Of a stretch of DNA of 13,084 nt, positions 1 to 6,715 are shown piece after piece. Below the pieces are notes generated by a model, which made no database searches, had not been told where the DNA came from, and saw only the letters and a list, made by a program, of their open reading frames with translations. Numbering within the stretch: the stretch's first letter is position 1; each line of letters starts with the position of its first letter. A program made the translations under genes and the position numbers. The stretch is from Paramuribaculum sp. (lineage in GTDB: Bacteria > Bacteroidota > Bacteroidia > Bacteroidales > Muribaculaceae), in the NCBI GenBank assembly GCA_029058705.1, contig JAIDXA010000285.1, positions 4,881 to 17,964 of the forward strand. The letters are read 5' to 3'.

Positions 1-83
1 AACCGGCCGAAGAGCTTGTCGATGATGTTCGTCAGCTCAATATAGATGATCTGAACCTTATGGTCTCTGTGGCGTTATGTTAG
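1..83 (+). CDS. C-terminal end of a gene, probably isoleucyl-tRNA synthetase (partial)
   Basis: An open frame enters from the left edge (codons start at base 3) and ends at the TAG at 81-83, giving 26 residues that read PAEELVDDVRQLNIDD and then a short hydrophobic tail, LNLMVSVALC. The tail alone does not identify the protein. The proposal of IleS rests on context: in Bacteroidota ileS commonly precedes a DksA/TraR-like gene and lspA, which follow here in that order. The next gene begins 67 nt downstream with no terminator or promoter visible between them, so the two are probably co-transcribed. Function is inferred from gene order, not from a catalytic motif. Confidence 0.5.
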   Translation, partial: PAEELVDDVRQLNIDDLNLMVSVALC

Positions 84-150
84 GAAAACGCCGGATCTTC
101 GGTTCATGCGTTGATCTGTCAAACCTTTTCCATTCTGAAATTCATCCGTT

Positions 151-534
151 ATGACTGAAAAAACCCGCTATTCCGATGAAGAACTCCTTGAATTCAAGGA
201 GTTGATTCTCAAAAAACTTGAAAAGGCCCAGGCTGATTTCGATCTCTACAGGGCTTATGTCAGCAACCGCGAAGGCAACGACACGGCCGACACCTCTCCG
301 ACTTTCAAAGTTTTGGAAGAAGGTGCGATGACTCTCGGGAAAGAGCAGGCTGGCCGGATGGCGGAGCGTCAGCTGAAGTTCATCAGCCATCTTCAGGCCG
401 CTCTTGTCAGAATCGAAAACAAGACCTATGGAGTTTGCCGGGTGACTGGAAAACTCATCCCCAAAGAGCGCCTTCGGGCCGTTCCCCATGCCACTTTGGC
501 TATAGAGGCCAAACAACAGCAACATGGCCGGTGA
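151..534 (+). CDS. DksA/TraR-family RNA polymerase-binding regulator, one-cysteine type
   Basis: This 127-residue protein resembles the DksA/TraR family, which enters the RNA polymerase secondary channel and modulates initiation, usually with ppGpp. Residues 8-35 and about 58-90 look like the two helices of a coiled coil. Between them lies D44-T-A-D47-T-S, comparable to the acidic coil tip D-x-x-D-x-A of E. coli DksA. The C-terminal globular part starts at Y93-G-V-C96 and carries KERLRAVPHATL, a family signature. The four zinc-ligand positions read C96, T99, A117 and A120 (CxxT-x17-AxxA), so zinc binding is unlikely. Reduced-cysteine DksA proteins are known, for example P. aeruginosa DksA2. 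The start follows the probable ileS by 67 nt. Target promoters and ppGpp dependence cannot be judged here. Confidence 0.85.
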   Translation: MTEKTRYSDEELLEFKELILKKLEKAQADFDLYRAYVSNREGNDTADTSPTFKVLEEGAMTLGKEQAGRMAERQLKFISHLQAALVRIENKTYGVCRVTGKLIPKERLRAVPHATLAIEAKQQQHGR

Positions 535-784
535 ACCCGGTGTCATATAACGAAAAAATAATTCATTAACAGAAAACAAATTCGTCAGGATCATGAATGG
601 ATTCTGTGAAATGCGCAAAACACAGAAACTGACCCTGGGGGCGGATTCCGCCCGATGACAGCGATTGAGGATGAATCAGACAACACCCATTTGATTCATC
701 CTCGCCCGTTTGTCAATGCCGGTCAAAACCGTTCTGCTCAGAAAGCGCGCCTGCAATCCAATTACGTTCCTGTAAAAACCGATA
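535..784. other. 250-bp spacer between the DksA-like gene and lspA, rich in inverted repeats
   Basis: No convincing gene lies here. An open frame running from 655 into lspA has no recognisable composition and overlaps lspA out of frame. The spacer holds five perfect short inverted repeats on one strand: 602-608/621-627 (7 bp), 639-645/647-653 (7 bp, GC-rich), 667-678/692-703 (12 bp), 720-723/728-731 (4 bp) and 732-736/739-743 (5 bp). None is followed by a clear T-tract. I found no TAnnTTTG promoter box on the + strand, so lspA may be read from upstream through these structures. Confidence 0.6.
665..705. repeat. Perfect 12-bp inverted repeat (hairpin) upstream of lspA
   Basis: GAGGATGAATCA at 667-678 is exactly complementary to TGATTCATCCTC at 692-703, with a 13-nt loop. 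G-U and A-U pairs inside and a U-G pair outside could extend the stem to about 15 bp in RNA. The base after the right arm is followed by GCCCG rather than a run of T, so a simple intrinsic terminator is unlikely on the + strand. An attenuator, a processing site or a protein-binding palindrome are all possible. Confidence 0.6.
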
Positions 785-1471
785 ATGTCAACGACAACCA
801 GTCAATCCGCCAGTCACGCGTTCATGTCTCATCGCGGACTTCTTGCAACTCTGATAATAATCGCGGTTATTCTTCTCGATCAGATCCTGAAAATCTGGGT
901 CAAGACAAACTTCTACATCAATGAAGATTATGAAATAGCCTCATGGTTTCATCTTCACTTCATTGAAAACAACGGGATGGCCTTCGGAATGGAGATCGGA
1001 CCGAAGATATTTCTGACTTTCTTCCGTTTGATTCTGGCCGGTGCCCTCATCTGGGCATTATGGAAACTCAGAAAGATGCCGACCGTCAAAACAGGATTTC
1101 TTGTCTGCCTCGCACTCATTGTGGCCGGAGCTATCGGAAATATAATCGATTGTGTGTTCTACGGTGTTGTTTTCAACAATCCGTACCCTCCCGCAGTCGC
1201 GACTCTTTTTCCTCCCGAAGGGGGCTATGGAACTCTTTTTCATGGCCGTGTGGTCGACATGTTCTATTTCCCGCTCTTCTCCTTTACATGGCCTGCCTGG
1301 ATTCCGGGAGTGGGTGGTCAGCAGTTTCTGTTCTTCCAGCCGGTCTTCAACCTGGCCGACGCCGCCATTTCTTGTGGAATGATTGCGGCTCTGATCTTCT
1401 ATCCCAGACAACTGACAATACCGACCCCTTCATCATCGACTTCCCGAAATGAAGAGAATGAAAACAGTTAA
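785..1471 (+). CDS. lspA: Lipoprotein signal peptidase (signal peptidase II)
   Basis: This is the inner-membrane aspartyl protease that removes the signal peptide from diacylglyceryl-modified prolipoproteins. The 228 residues show four hydrophobic segments (about 19-40, 75-95, 104-125 and 185-206). The family motifs are ENNGMAFG (61-68), GNIID (118-122), VVDM with catalytic D158, and FNLADAAI with catalytic D192. Two stretches are longer than in proteobacterial LspA: about 30 residues between GNIID and VVDM, and 34 residues separating the two aspartates against about 19 in P. aeruginosa. This fits the larger Bacteroidota form. M14 (base 824) is a possible alternative start. The 3' end overlaps the next gene by 23 nt, and that gene encodes a lipoprotein, a direct substrate. 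Confidence 0.95.
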   Translation: MSTTTSQSASHAFMSHRGLLATLIIIAVILLDQILKIWVKTNFYINEDYEIASWFHLHFIENNGMAFGMEIGPKIFLTFFRLILAGALIWALWKLRKMPTVKTGFLVCLALIVAGAIGNIIDCVFYGVVFNNPYPPAVATLFPPEGGYGTLFHGRVVDMFYFPLFSFTWPAWIPGVGGQQFLFFQPVFNLADAAISCGMIAALIFYPRQLTIPTPSSSTSRNEENENS

Positions 1472-2462
1472 ACTCCATAAAGTTTTTTCGGCGGCTGTGT
1501 CTCTGGCAATGCTTTGCGCATGCTCCGGACGGCCGTCTGAGGTCCTGTCGAAGGAGGAAATGGCCCAACTGCTTGCCGACATTCATACTGGCGAGAGCGT
1601 TGTCGAGTCTTCATCGCGGACTTTCCCCGACGATTCCACAAGGCGCGCCTTTCTTCAAGCAATCTATGAAAAACATGGTGTTTCCCGCCAGCAAGTCGAT
1701 TCTTCATTCAGCTGGTATGGCTACCATTTGGAAAAATACATGGAAGTCTATGATCGCACTGTTGAAATTCTCGAAGCCCGGCTTGAAAAAGCTCAGGAAA
1801 TAGCCGGAGCTACTGCCGAGGGCGTCGCGGAGCTGAGCGTAAACCTTCAGGGCGATTCTGTCGACGTCTGGCCCGGATTCAGATGGCGGCGTTTTTCGGC
1901 TAACATGCCAAACGACCATATAACGTTCAATATATTGACCGACAACAATTGGGAGAGGGGAGACGTCTACACTCTGCGCACTAAATTTCTCGATAACCAC
2001 GGACCTGTGTCATTCGCCATCGCCGCTGAATACAACGATGGCCGTCGTGAGTACATCGCGGCGACACAGCCAGGCGATGGGTGGCATGAAATCCGTTTTG
2101 CGCTTGATTCCGCACGCTCGGCCCAGCGCATTTACGGTGTTATAGCCTACACCACTTCTCCCGGCGAGACTGTTTTCATAGATTCAATATCGCTCTACCG
2201 CACTCGCTGGGGCGGCCATTATCGCGACCTGCGCCAGACTGTACGGACATTCCAGAACCGCACTGTCAGAAAGTCGAACGATTCCAGGCGCGTGTCAGTC
2301 GATCAACAGGCCGCAAAGCAGCCCGTTGCACCTCTTCCGCTACAGCCGGGCAGACAACTGCGTGTAGAGAGTGTCACTCCGCTTCAATCCGAAGGTGAGG
2401 CTGTTACGCCTGTCAACCCGCAACTGAAACATCGCAGACTTCCTCGTCCTGAAAAGAAATGA
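1449..2462 (+). CDS. DUF4296-domain lipoprotein
   Basis: The 337-residue product begins with a lipoprotein signal: basic residues, hydrophobic stretch 9-22, then the lipobox L22-C-A-C25, so C25 should be lipidated and processed by LspA encoded next door. The residues after C25 (SGRPSE) lack the acidic cluster linked with surface export in Bacteroidota, so a periplasm-facing location is more likely. Residues about 32-115 match the DUF4296 pattern (KEEMAQLLADIH at its start, helical, with FLQAIYEKHGVS in the middle). The remainder, about 125-255, looks like a beta-rich domain with many Trp and Tyr. The last 80 residues are basic, rich in Arg, Gln and Pro, and probably disordered. The function is unknown. 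Its start lies within lspA, so translation is likely coupled. M4 (1458) is an alternative start. Confidence 0.85.
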   Translation: MKRMKTVKLHKVFSAAVSLAMLCACSGRPSEVLSKEEMAQLLADIHTGESVVESSSRTFPDDSTRRAFLQAIYEKHGVSRQQVDSSFSWYGYHLEKYMEVYDRTVEILEARLEKAQEIAGATAEGVAELSVNLQGDSVDVWPGFRWRRFSANMPNDHITFNILTDNNWERGDVYTLRTKFLDNHGPVSFAIAAEYNDGRREYIAATQPGDGWHEIRFALDSARSAQRIYGVIAYTTSPGETVFIDSISLYRTRWGGHYRDLRQTVRTFQNRTVRKSNDSRRVSVDQQAAKQPVAPLPLQPGRQLRVESVTPLQSEGEAVTPVNPQLKHRRLPRPEKK

Positions 2463-2659
2463 TCGAACGTTGGGCGGCCCATGAAATAGTTTTTCAAGGC
2501 AGAAAATACAGGATGAGCGTGATCGAACTCTCCGGAGGATCGACAGTCCGCATTTTCCCTCTGACATCCGAAACCCACTCCACAACTTTCTTCAACGGCT
2601 GCATACATGTTGCCGTCCGTGATTCGCGTCTTGTTCTGATAGCCAGTGCTCCTCTTTGA
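2459..2659 (+). CDS. Small hypothetical protein coupled to the DUF4296 gene
   Basis: This 66-residue protein starts in an ATGA overlap with the stop codon of the DUF4296 lipoprotein gene, which is good evidence that it is translated. It has no signal peptide, no membrane segment and a single Cys. The sequence alternates hydrophobic and polar residues (RMSVIELSGGSTVRIFPL, then a THSTTFF stretch and IHVAVRD), which suggests a small all-beta fold. I do not recognise a named family and assign no function. It is the last gene of the + strand cluster that starts at or before the probable ileS; 233 bp separate it from the converging M23 peptidase gene. Confidence 0.7.
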   Translation: MIERWAAHEIVFQGRKYRMSVIELSGGSTVRIFPLTSETHSTTFFNGCIHVAVRDSRLVLIASAPL

Positions 2660-2680
2660 ATCCGCTATCTGAATGAATGG

Positions 2681-2730
2681 CGGCAGTATGTGATAGAATA
2701 TCCACGGTGCTGCCGATGACTGTTGTCGGC
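2681..2730 (+). terminator. Possible weak hairpin region after the lspA cluster
   Basis: CGGCAG (2681-2686) pairs with CTGCCG (2710-2715), and GCCGA (2712-2716) pairs with TCGGC (2726-2730). The two stems share bases, so only one can form at a time. There is no T-tract after either, so this is a poor intrinsic terminator. It is listed because the + strand cluster needs an end somewhere in 2660-2892. The better hairpin at 2805-2834 may serve instead. Confidence 0.25.
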
Positions 2731-2794
2731 GCATGGTGATGAACCTGTGTAATCCACCCCATTATACCGGTTGATTTTCAAGCATCCGCACTGT

Positions 2795-2834
2795 CACCAA
2801 AACAAAATGCGCTACCCACAAGGGCAACGCATTT
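2795..2834 (-). terminator. Intrinsic terminator of the M23 peptidase gene
   Basis: AAATGCG (2805-2811) pairs with CGCATTT (2828-2834). Inside, CCC and GGG pair around an ACAA loop, separated from the outer stem by a symmetric 3x3 internal loop. On the - strand the stem is followed by TTTTGTTTTGG, a usable U-tract, and it lies about 60 nt past the M23 stop. On the + strand only a short T-run follows, so it may also act weakly for the converging lspA cluster. Confidence 0.7.
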
Positions 2835-2892
2835 CCATTCCAACATTTATGCTTATGAATTTACATTCAGTAAAGCTTTTAGCTTATTAATA

Positions 2893-3774
2893 TCATTTTC
2901 TTCTCGAACTTTTTGAAGCCGAGGCTTTTTTGGTCGATTTCTTCGTTTTTGCAGAAGCGGTTACTGCAGCTTTCTTCTTCGACGTGGTGGTTTTTGCTGT
3001 CGTTGAGGCTGCTTTGCGGCGCGGTCCGTAGACCTGAGCACGTTCATACGACTTTTTATCGAATGTGAATACATCTTTGTGTGTCACGTGATTTTCGAAA
3101 TCGATAATTGCTTCAGGATTGACCGCTAACCCCATAAAACGGGTTTCGAAATGAAGGTGAGGCCCGGTCGAACGGCCTGTGTTGCCGCCCTTTGCAATCA
3201 GCTGGCCTGCGCGGACGCGCTGACCCGGCTTGACAAGTGTGCGCGACAGGTGACCGTAAACTGTTTCAAGGCCATTGTCGTGGCGGACAACTATGTAATG
3301 GCCGTAACCGCCCGCTTCATATTTTACCAGCCGGACCTTGCCGTCGAAAGCCGAAACAACCGAATCGCCCACATGGAGGTTCAGATCAACTCCGCGGTGC
3401 ATTCTGCCGAAGCGCGGACGCCATCCGTAGGGCGAAGTGAGCCTGCCGCGGACTGGGGCTACATAGCCGGTTACATCGATGTTTTTTGTAGCCGGAACTT
3501 CAAGGCCGGCGTAGGCATTGACTGACTGGCTGTTGAAGTTATAGTTGAACAGCTCGTTGTCGTGGAGCATCTCGCGTTGGCGGACGTCATTGGCGATATT
3601 GCTGTTGATTTTTGCAGATTGGATGTCGATGCCAGCCGGACGCTGGTCAGCGATCAGGGCGTTGTGCTGTTGATTGTGCGAAGCCGGCAGTCGATACTGT
3701 GCTGATGCTTGTTCCGTCGCGAAAATTGCTGAGGCCAGTGACGCTGCCAAGGCTATTTTTTTAATAAAAATCAT
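2893..3774 (-). CDS. Secreted M23 (LytM-type) zinc peptidase with basic C-terminal tail
   Basis: This is a probable cell-wall endopeptidase, or a regulator of one, acting in the periplasm. Residues 1-25 are a Sec signal peptide (KK, hydrophobic core, A-S-A then Q26). Residues 26-100 are polar, Asn/Gln-rich and unassigned. The M23 domain spans about 103-222: PVRGRLTSPYGWR, then H126-R-G-V-D130-L, YGH175LS and H206-L-H208-F-E. H126, D130 and H208 are the expected zinc ligands and H175 the catalytic histidine, so all active residues are present. After residue 251 comes a 42-residue tail of only Lys/Arg (16) plus Ala, Ser, Thr and one Val. No promoter box is visible in the 96 nt upstream, so it may be co-transcribed with ndk. 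The natural substrate is inferred from the family. Confidence 0.9.
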   Translation of the reverse strand: MIFIKKIALAASLASAIFATEQASAQYRLPASHNQQHNALIADQRPAGIDIQSAKINSNIANDVRQREMLHDNELFNYNFNSQSVNAYAGLEVPATKNIDVTGYVAPVRGRLTSPYGWRPRFGRMHRGVDLNLHVGDSVVSAFDGKVRLVKYEAGGYGHYIVVRHDNGLETVYGHLSRTLVKPGQRVRAGQLIAKGGNTGRSTGPHLHFETRFMGLAVNPEAIIDFENHVTHKDVFTFDKKSYERAQVYGPRRKAASTTAKTTTSKKKAAVTASAKTKKSTKKASASKSSRRK

Positions 3775-3870
3775 GAAGTTGATATTGGTTTTACTAAATG
3801 GAGTGAGAGAGGTATGTTTCTTGATTGTTTGGTCTGAGTGATTCTTTTTGATTTTAAGGCCAGTAAGTCA

Positions 3871-4332
3871 TCATGCTTCGTCGGGAGCGTAGAGAAACTG
3901 GAGATTCTGTGGTGTCCACTCGAATAGTTCTTCCGGGCGGAAGAAACGGTTGATCTCGATTTTTGCATCTTCAGGGCTTGATGATGCATGGATGATGTTT
4001 TCTTGTCCGGAGAGCGAGAAGTCGCCGCGGATGGTTCCGGGAAGAGCTTCGCGTCCGTTTGTAGCTCCCGTCATAAGTCGTACAACACGGATTGCATCGT
4101 TGCCTTTAAGGCACAGGGCAATCACAGGCGATGCCATCATGGATGCAAGAATCCACGGAAAGAACGGACGGTCAACAAGGTGAGCATAGTGTTCGCGGAG
4201 GATTCTTTCATCGAGTTGCATCATTTTGATGCCTTCGATAATCAAGCCTTTCTGCTGGAATCGGGTCAGTATCTGTCCTACAATACCGCGCTCGACCGCT
4301 GAGGGCTTAAAAAGTATGAGTGTTCTTTCCAT
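3871..4332 (-). CDS. ndk: Nucleoside diphosphate kinase
   Basis: Ndk transfers the gamma phosphate of ATP to nucleoside diphosphates through a phosphohistidine. With the start at 4332 the protein has 153 residues, beginning MERTLILFKPSAVERG, where K9 matches the nucleotide-binding lysine. NGREALPGTIRGDF (92-105) and EN112-IIH115-A-S are the usual signatures, and H115 is the phosphorylated residue. The position that is Asp in the common H-G-S-D motif is Ser118. The open frame continues 19 codons upstream to 4389, but that part is not Ndk-like and would include the promoter region. The promoter at 4375-4406 leaves a short A/T-rich leader that supports the start chosen. The M23 gene follows after 96 nt on the same strand. 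Confidence 0.95.
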   Translation of the reverse strand: MERTLILFKPSAVERGIVGQILTRFQQKGLIIEGIKMMQLDERILREHYAHLVDRPFFPWILASMMASPVIALCLKGNDAIRVVRLMTGATNGREALPGTIRGDFSLSGQENIIHASSSPEDAKIEINRFFRPEELFEWTPQNLQFLYAPDEA

Positions 4333-4374
4333 GATGGTTTTAATTTTTATTTGCATTTGTGTTTTGCTGGTACT

Positions 4375-4406
4375 CAAAGGTACACACAATCATCCGTCTG
4401 ACCAAA
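4375..4406 (-). promoter_or_regulatory. Bacteroidota-type promoter of ndk
   Basis: Read on the - strand, TTTG (4406-4403) is followed after 20 nt by TACCTTTG (4382-4375), an exact match to the -7 consensus TAnnTTTG with standard spacing. The ndk ATG lies 42 nt past the -7 box. Expression is expected to depend on the primary sigma factor (SigABfr type). Confidence 0.75.
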
Positions 4407-4613
4407 TAAACGGGTCTCCGTTTCAGCCGTTTTGCCGATAATAGACTGCTATATCTTTTTGAAAGTCGCTGATAATTAAGGTTATACTGCGAGAAGTGAA
4501 AATTGGTTAAATATTGTATTATTTCGTATATTGTCTAAAATGCTGAATATTCGAATGTTAAATTCTGTAATAGCTTCTTTAGCCCCGGATGCGTTCAGTC
4601 CGGATTCCTGTAG
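4407..4613. other. AT-rich spacer between recG and ndk
   Basis: The stretch is AT-rich and contains no supported gene. Near the recG stop, CCGGA (4585-4589) and TCCGG (4599-4603) form a 5-bp stem with a 9-nt loop, but no T-run follows on the - strand, so it is at best a weak terminator for the parE-recG operon. An open frame over 4531-4947 on the + strand is antisense to recG and not credible. Confidence 0.5.
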
Positions 4614-6707
4614 TCAGCTGATCATGCTCCAGTCAATTGTTTTGTCAAACAAGGCATGCATCTCGCGTCGCAGAGGCTCGTTTACGGGTGAAGCCAGTGA
4701 TGGGTCGCTCTCCAGAATCGGTTCGGCTTCATTGCGCGCCAGCTGTATAAGCCGGCCGTCGGTGGCAATGTTGGCTATGTTGAGGTTAATGCCCATGCCG
4801 CTCTGCAATGTCCCTTCAAGATCGCCCGGGCCGCGCAGTTTCAGATCAGCCTCGGCAACGATAAATCCGTCGGTGGTAGAGGTCATTATCGACAGACGCT
4901 TGCGCGTCAGGCTTGAAATGTTGGGCTTTGACATGAGTATGCAGTAGCTTTGTCCCTCTCCGCGTCCGACACGTCCGCGAAGCTGATGGAGCTGCGACAG
5001 TCCGAACCGTTCGGCGTTTTCGATGACCATAATTGTTGCGTTGGGCACGTTTACCCCGACTTCGATGACTGTTGTCGCGACGAGTATGTCAGCCTGATGC
5101 GAAGCGAAGCGTGTCATCTGCGCATCCTTTTCTGCCGGTTTCATCTTCCCGTGGACAAACGCCACCCGGAACTCCCGGAATGTCTCGCAGATCTGCTCGT
5201 AACCCTCTTCCAGACTCTTGAGATCGGTTTTTTCGTTCTCCTTTATTAAAGGGTAGACGATGTAGACCTGACGTCCTTGTTTGACTTGTCGCGCAATCGA
5301 GCGGTAGACTTCAAGACGGTTTTCCTCCATGCGCAGAAGCGTAGTGACCGGTTTGCGTCCCGGTGGAAGCTCATCAATTACCGATACGTCCAGATCGCCG
5401 TAGAGCGTCATGGCAAGCGTGCGTGGGATCGGAGTCGCGGTCATGACAAGAATATGGGGCGGTACATTGTTTTTTCTCCACAGTTTTGCGCGTTGTTCAA
5501 CCCCGAAGCGGTGTTGCTCGTCTATGACCACGAAGCCCAGCCGTGCGAATTTGACGTCGTCCTCGATAACGGCGTGCGTACCGATCAGAATATGGAGCGA
5601 GCCGTCCGTAAGCTGCGAATGTATGAGATCGCGGGCCTTTTTGGGTGTCGAACCGGTGAGCAGCTTGACATTCACTCCGATTTTTGCCGCAAGCTGTGAT
5701 ATTGTCTCGAAGTGCTGGGTGGCCAGAATTTCGGTCGGGGCCATAAGGCAGGCCTGACATCCGTTGTCGAGTGCTATCAGCATGCACATCAGGGCAACCA
5801 ACGTCTTTCCGGAACCTACATCACCCTGCAGAAGGCGGTTCATCTGCCGGCCCGAGTTCATGTCGCGGCGGATCTCTTTTATCACTCTCTTCTGAGCGCC
5901 TGTAAGATCGAACGGCAGACACTGGGAATAGAATGAGTTGAAATAATTACCGATCTTTGTGAAGCTGTAGCCCCCGAATTTTATCGATCGTCTTCGGGAA
6001 TAGCTCAGAATATTGAGCTGAAGGTAGAACAACTCTTCAAATTTCAGCCGTTCTCGTGCTTTTGTAAGCTGGTTGTTGTCGCGTGGATTGTGTATAGCCA
6101 GAAGGGCTTCGCGTCTGTCCATAAGCCTAAGACGCTTGCGGATCTCTGCCGGTATAGGGTCGGCTACCGTTTTCAGATGCGACGAAATCAGATTCCTGAC
6201 CAGATTGAAAAGCAAGCGTGATGTGATGCCGCGGTTGCGTAGCTTTTCGGTCAGCGGATAAACACCGCGCAAGCCTATCGTGGATTCGACTTCTTCGGGG
6301 GTGTCTATTTCGGGATGCACCATGCTCCAGCGTCCATTGAATTCCGATGGTTTACCGAAAATGACATACGTGCTGCCTATACGCAGCTGTTCTCTGATCG
6401 CATTTATCCGCTTGAACCAGACAACCTCCATTGTCGAGAGTCCGTCGGTGAAAAGTCCGACAAGACGCGTCCGCGCTCCTTCGCCGAGAATGTTGAAACT
6501 CACGAAGCGTCCCTTGACCTGGACCATGGTCATTTCCGAGCGGAGCGAGGTTATTCCGTAGAAATGCGAACGGTCTATGTAGTGCGACGGAAAGTGATGG
6601 AGCAGATCGTAGAGAGTCTTGATCCCAAGTTCCTCACCCAGAATCTTCGCACGGGCCGGCCCGACCCCTTTGAGATACATTATATCGGTGGCTCTCAGGC
6701 GCTCCAT
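4614..6707 (-). CDS. recG: ATP-dependent DNA helicase RecG
   Basis: RecG is a superfamily 2 helicase that reverses stalled replication forks and processes branched recombination intermediates. The 697 residues are of normal length. Residues 1-150 contain a helix-hairpin-like start (LKGVGPARAKIL, 12-23) and the OB-fold wedge (about 58-135). The helicase core carries Walker A GDVGSGKT (295-302), APTEILATQH (323-332), the DEQH box D396-E-Q-H399, TATPIPRTLAMTLYGDL (423-439), VIEVGVNVPNA (547-557) and QLRGRVGRG (575-583). The C-terminal DLKLRGPGDLEGTLQSG (621-637) is a strong RecG signature. All ATPase motifs are intact. The start is 8 nt after the ispD stop, and recG is the last gene of the five-gene operon. 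Confidence 0.97.
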   Translation of the reverse strand: MERLRATDIMYLKGVGPARAKILGEELGIKTLYDLLHHFPSHYIDRSHFYGITSLRSEMTMVQVKGRFVSFNILGEGARTRLVGLFTDGLSTMEVVWFKRINAIREQLRIGSTYVIFGKPSEFNGRWSMVHPEIDTPEEVESTIGLRGVYPLTEKLRNRGITSRLLFNLVRNLISSHLKTVADPIPAEIRKRLRLMDRREALLAIHNPRDNNQLTKARERLKFEELFYLQLNILSYSRRRSIKFGGYSFTKIGNYFNSFYSQCLPFDLTGAQKRVIKEIRRDMNSGRQMNRLLQGDVGSGKTLVALMCMLIALDNGCQACLMAPTEILATQHFETISQLAAKIGVNVKLLTGSTPKKARDLIHSQLTDGSLHILIGTHAVIEDDVKFARLGFVVIDEQHRFGVEQRAKLWRKNNVPPHILVMTATPIPRTLAMTLYGDLDVSVIDELPPGRKPVTTLLRMEENRLEVYRSIARQVKQGRQVYIVYPLIKENEKTDLKSLEEGYEQICETFREFRVAFVHGKMKPAEKDAQMTRFASHQADILVATTVIEVGVNVPNATIMVIENAERFGLSQLHQLRGRVGRGEGQSYCILMSKPNISSLTRKRLSIMTSTTDGFIVAEADLKLRGPGDLEGTLQSGMGINLNIANIATDGRLIQLARNEAEPILESDPSLASPVNEPLRREMHALFDKTIDWSMIS

Positions 6708-6715
6708 TATTGTGT

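Noticed and set aside
655..924. An 89-codon + strand frame upstream of and overlapping lspA
   Set aside because: It crosses the inverted repeats and overlaps lspA out of frame for 140 bases. The translation is low-complexity and polar with no recognisable fold.
2873..2885. AAGCT-TTT-AGCTT hairpin just after the M23 stop
   Set aside because: The stem is only 5 bp, AT-rich, and has no U-tract after it. The hairpin at 2805-2834 is a much better terminator.
4333..4389. A 19-residue N-terminal extension of Ndk from the upstream ATG
   Set aside because: The extension is not Ndk-like and would place the start codon inside or upstream of the -7 box at 4375-4382. The start at 4332 gives the standard length.
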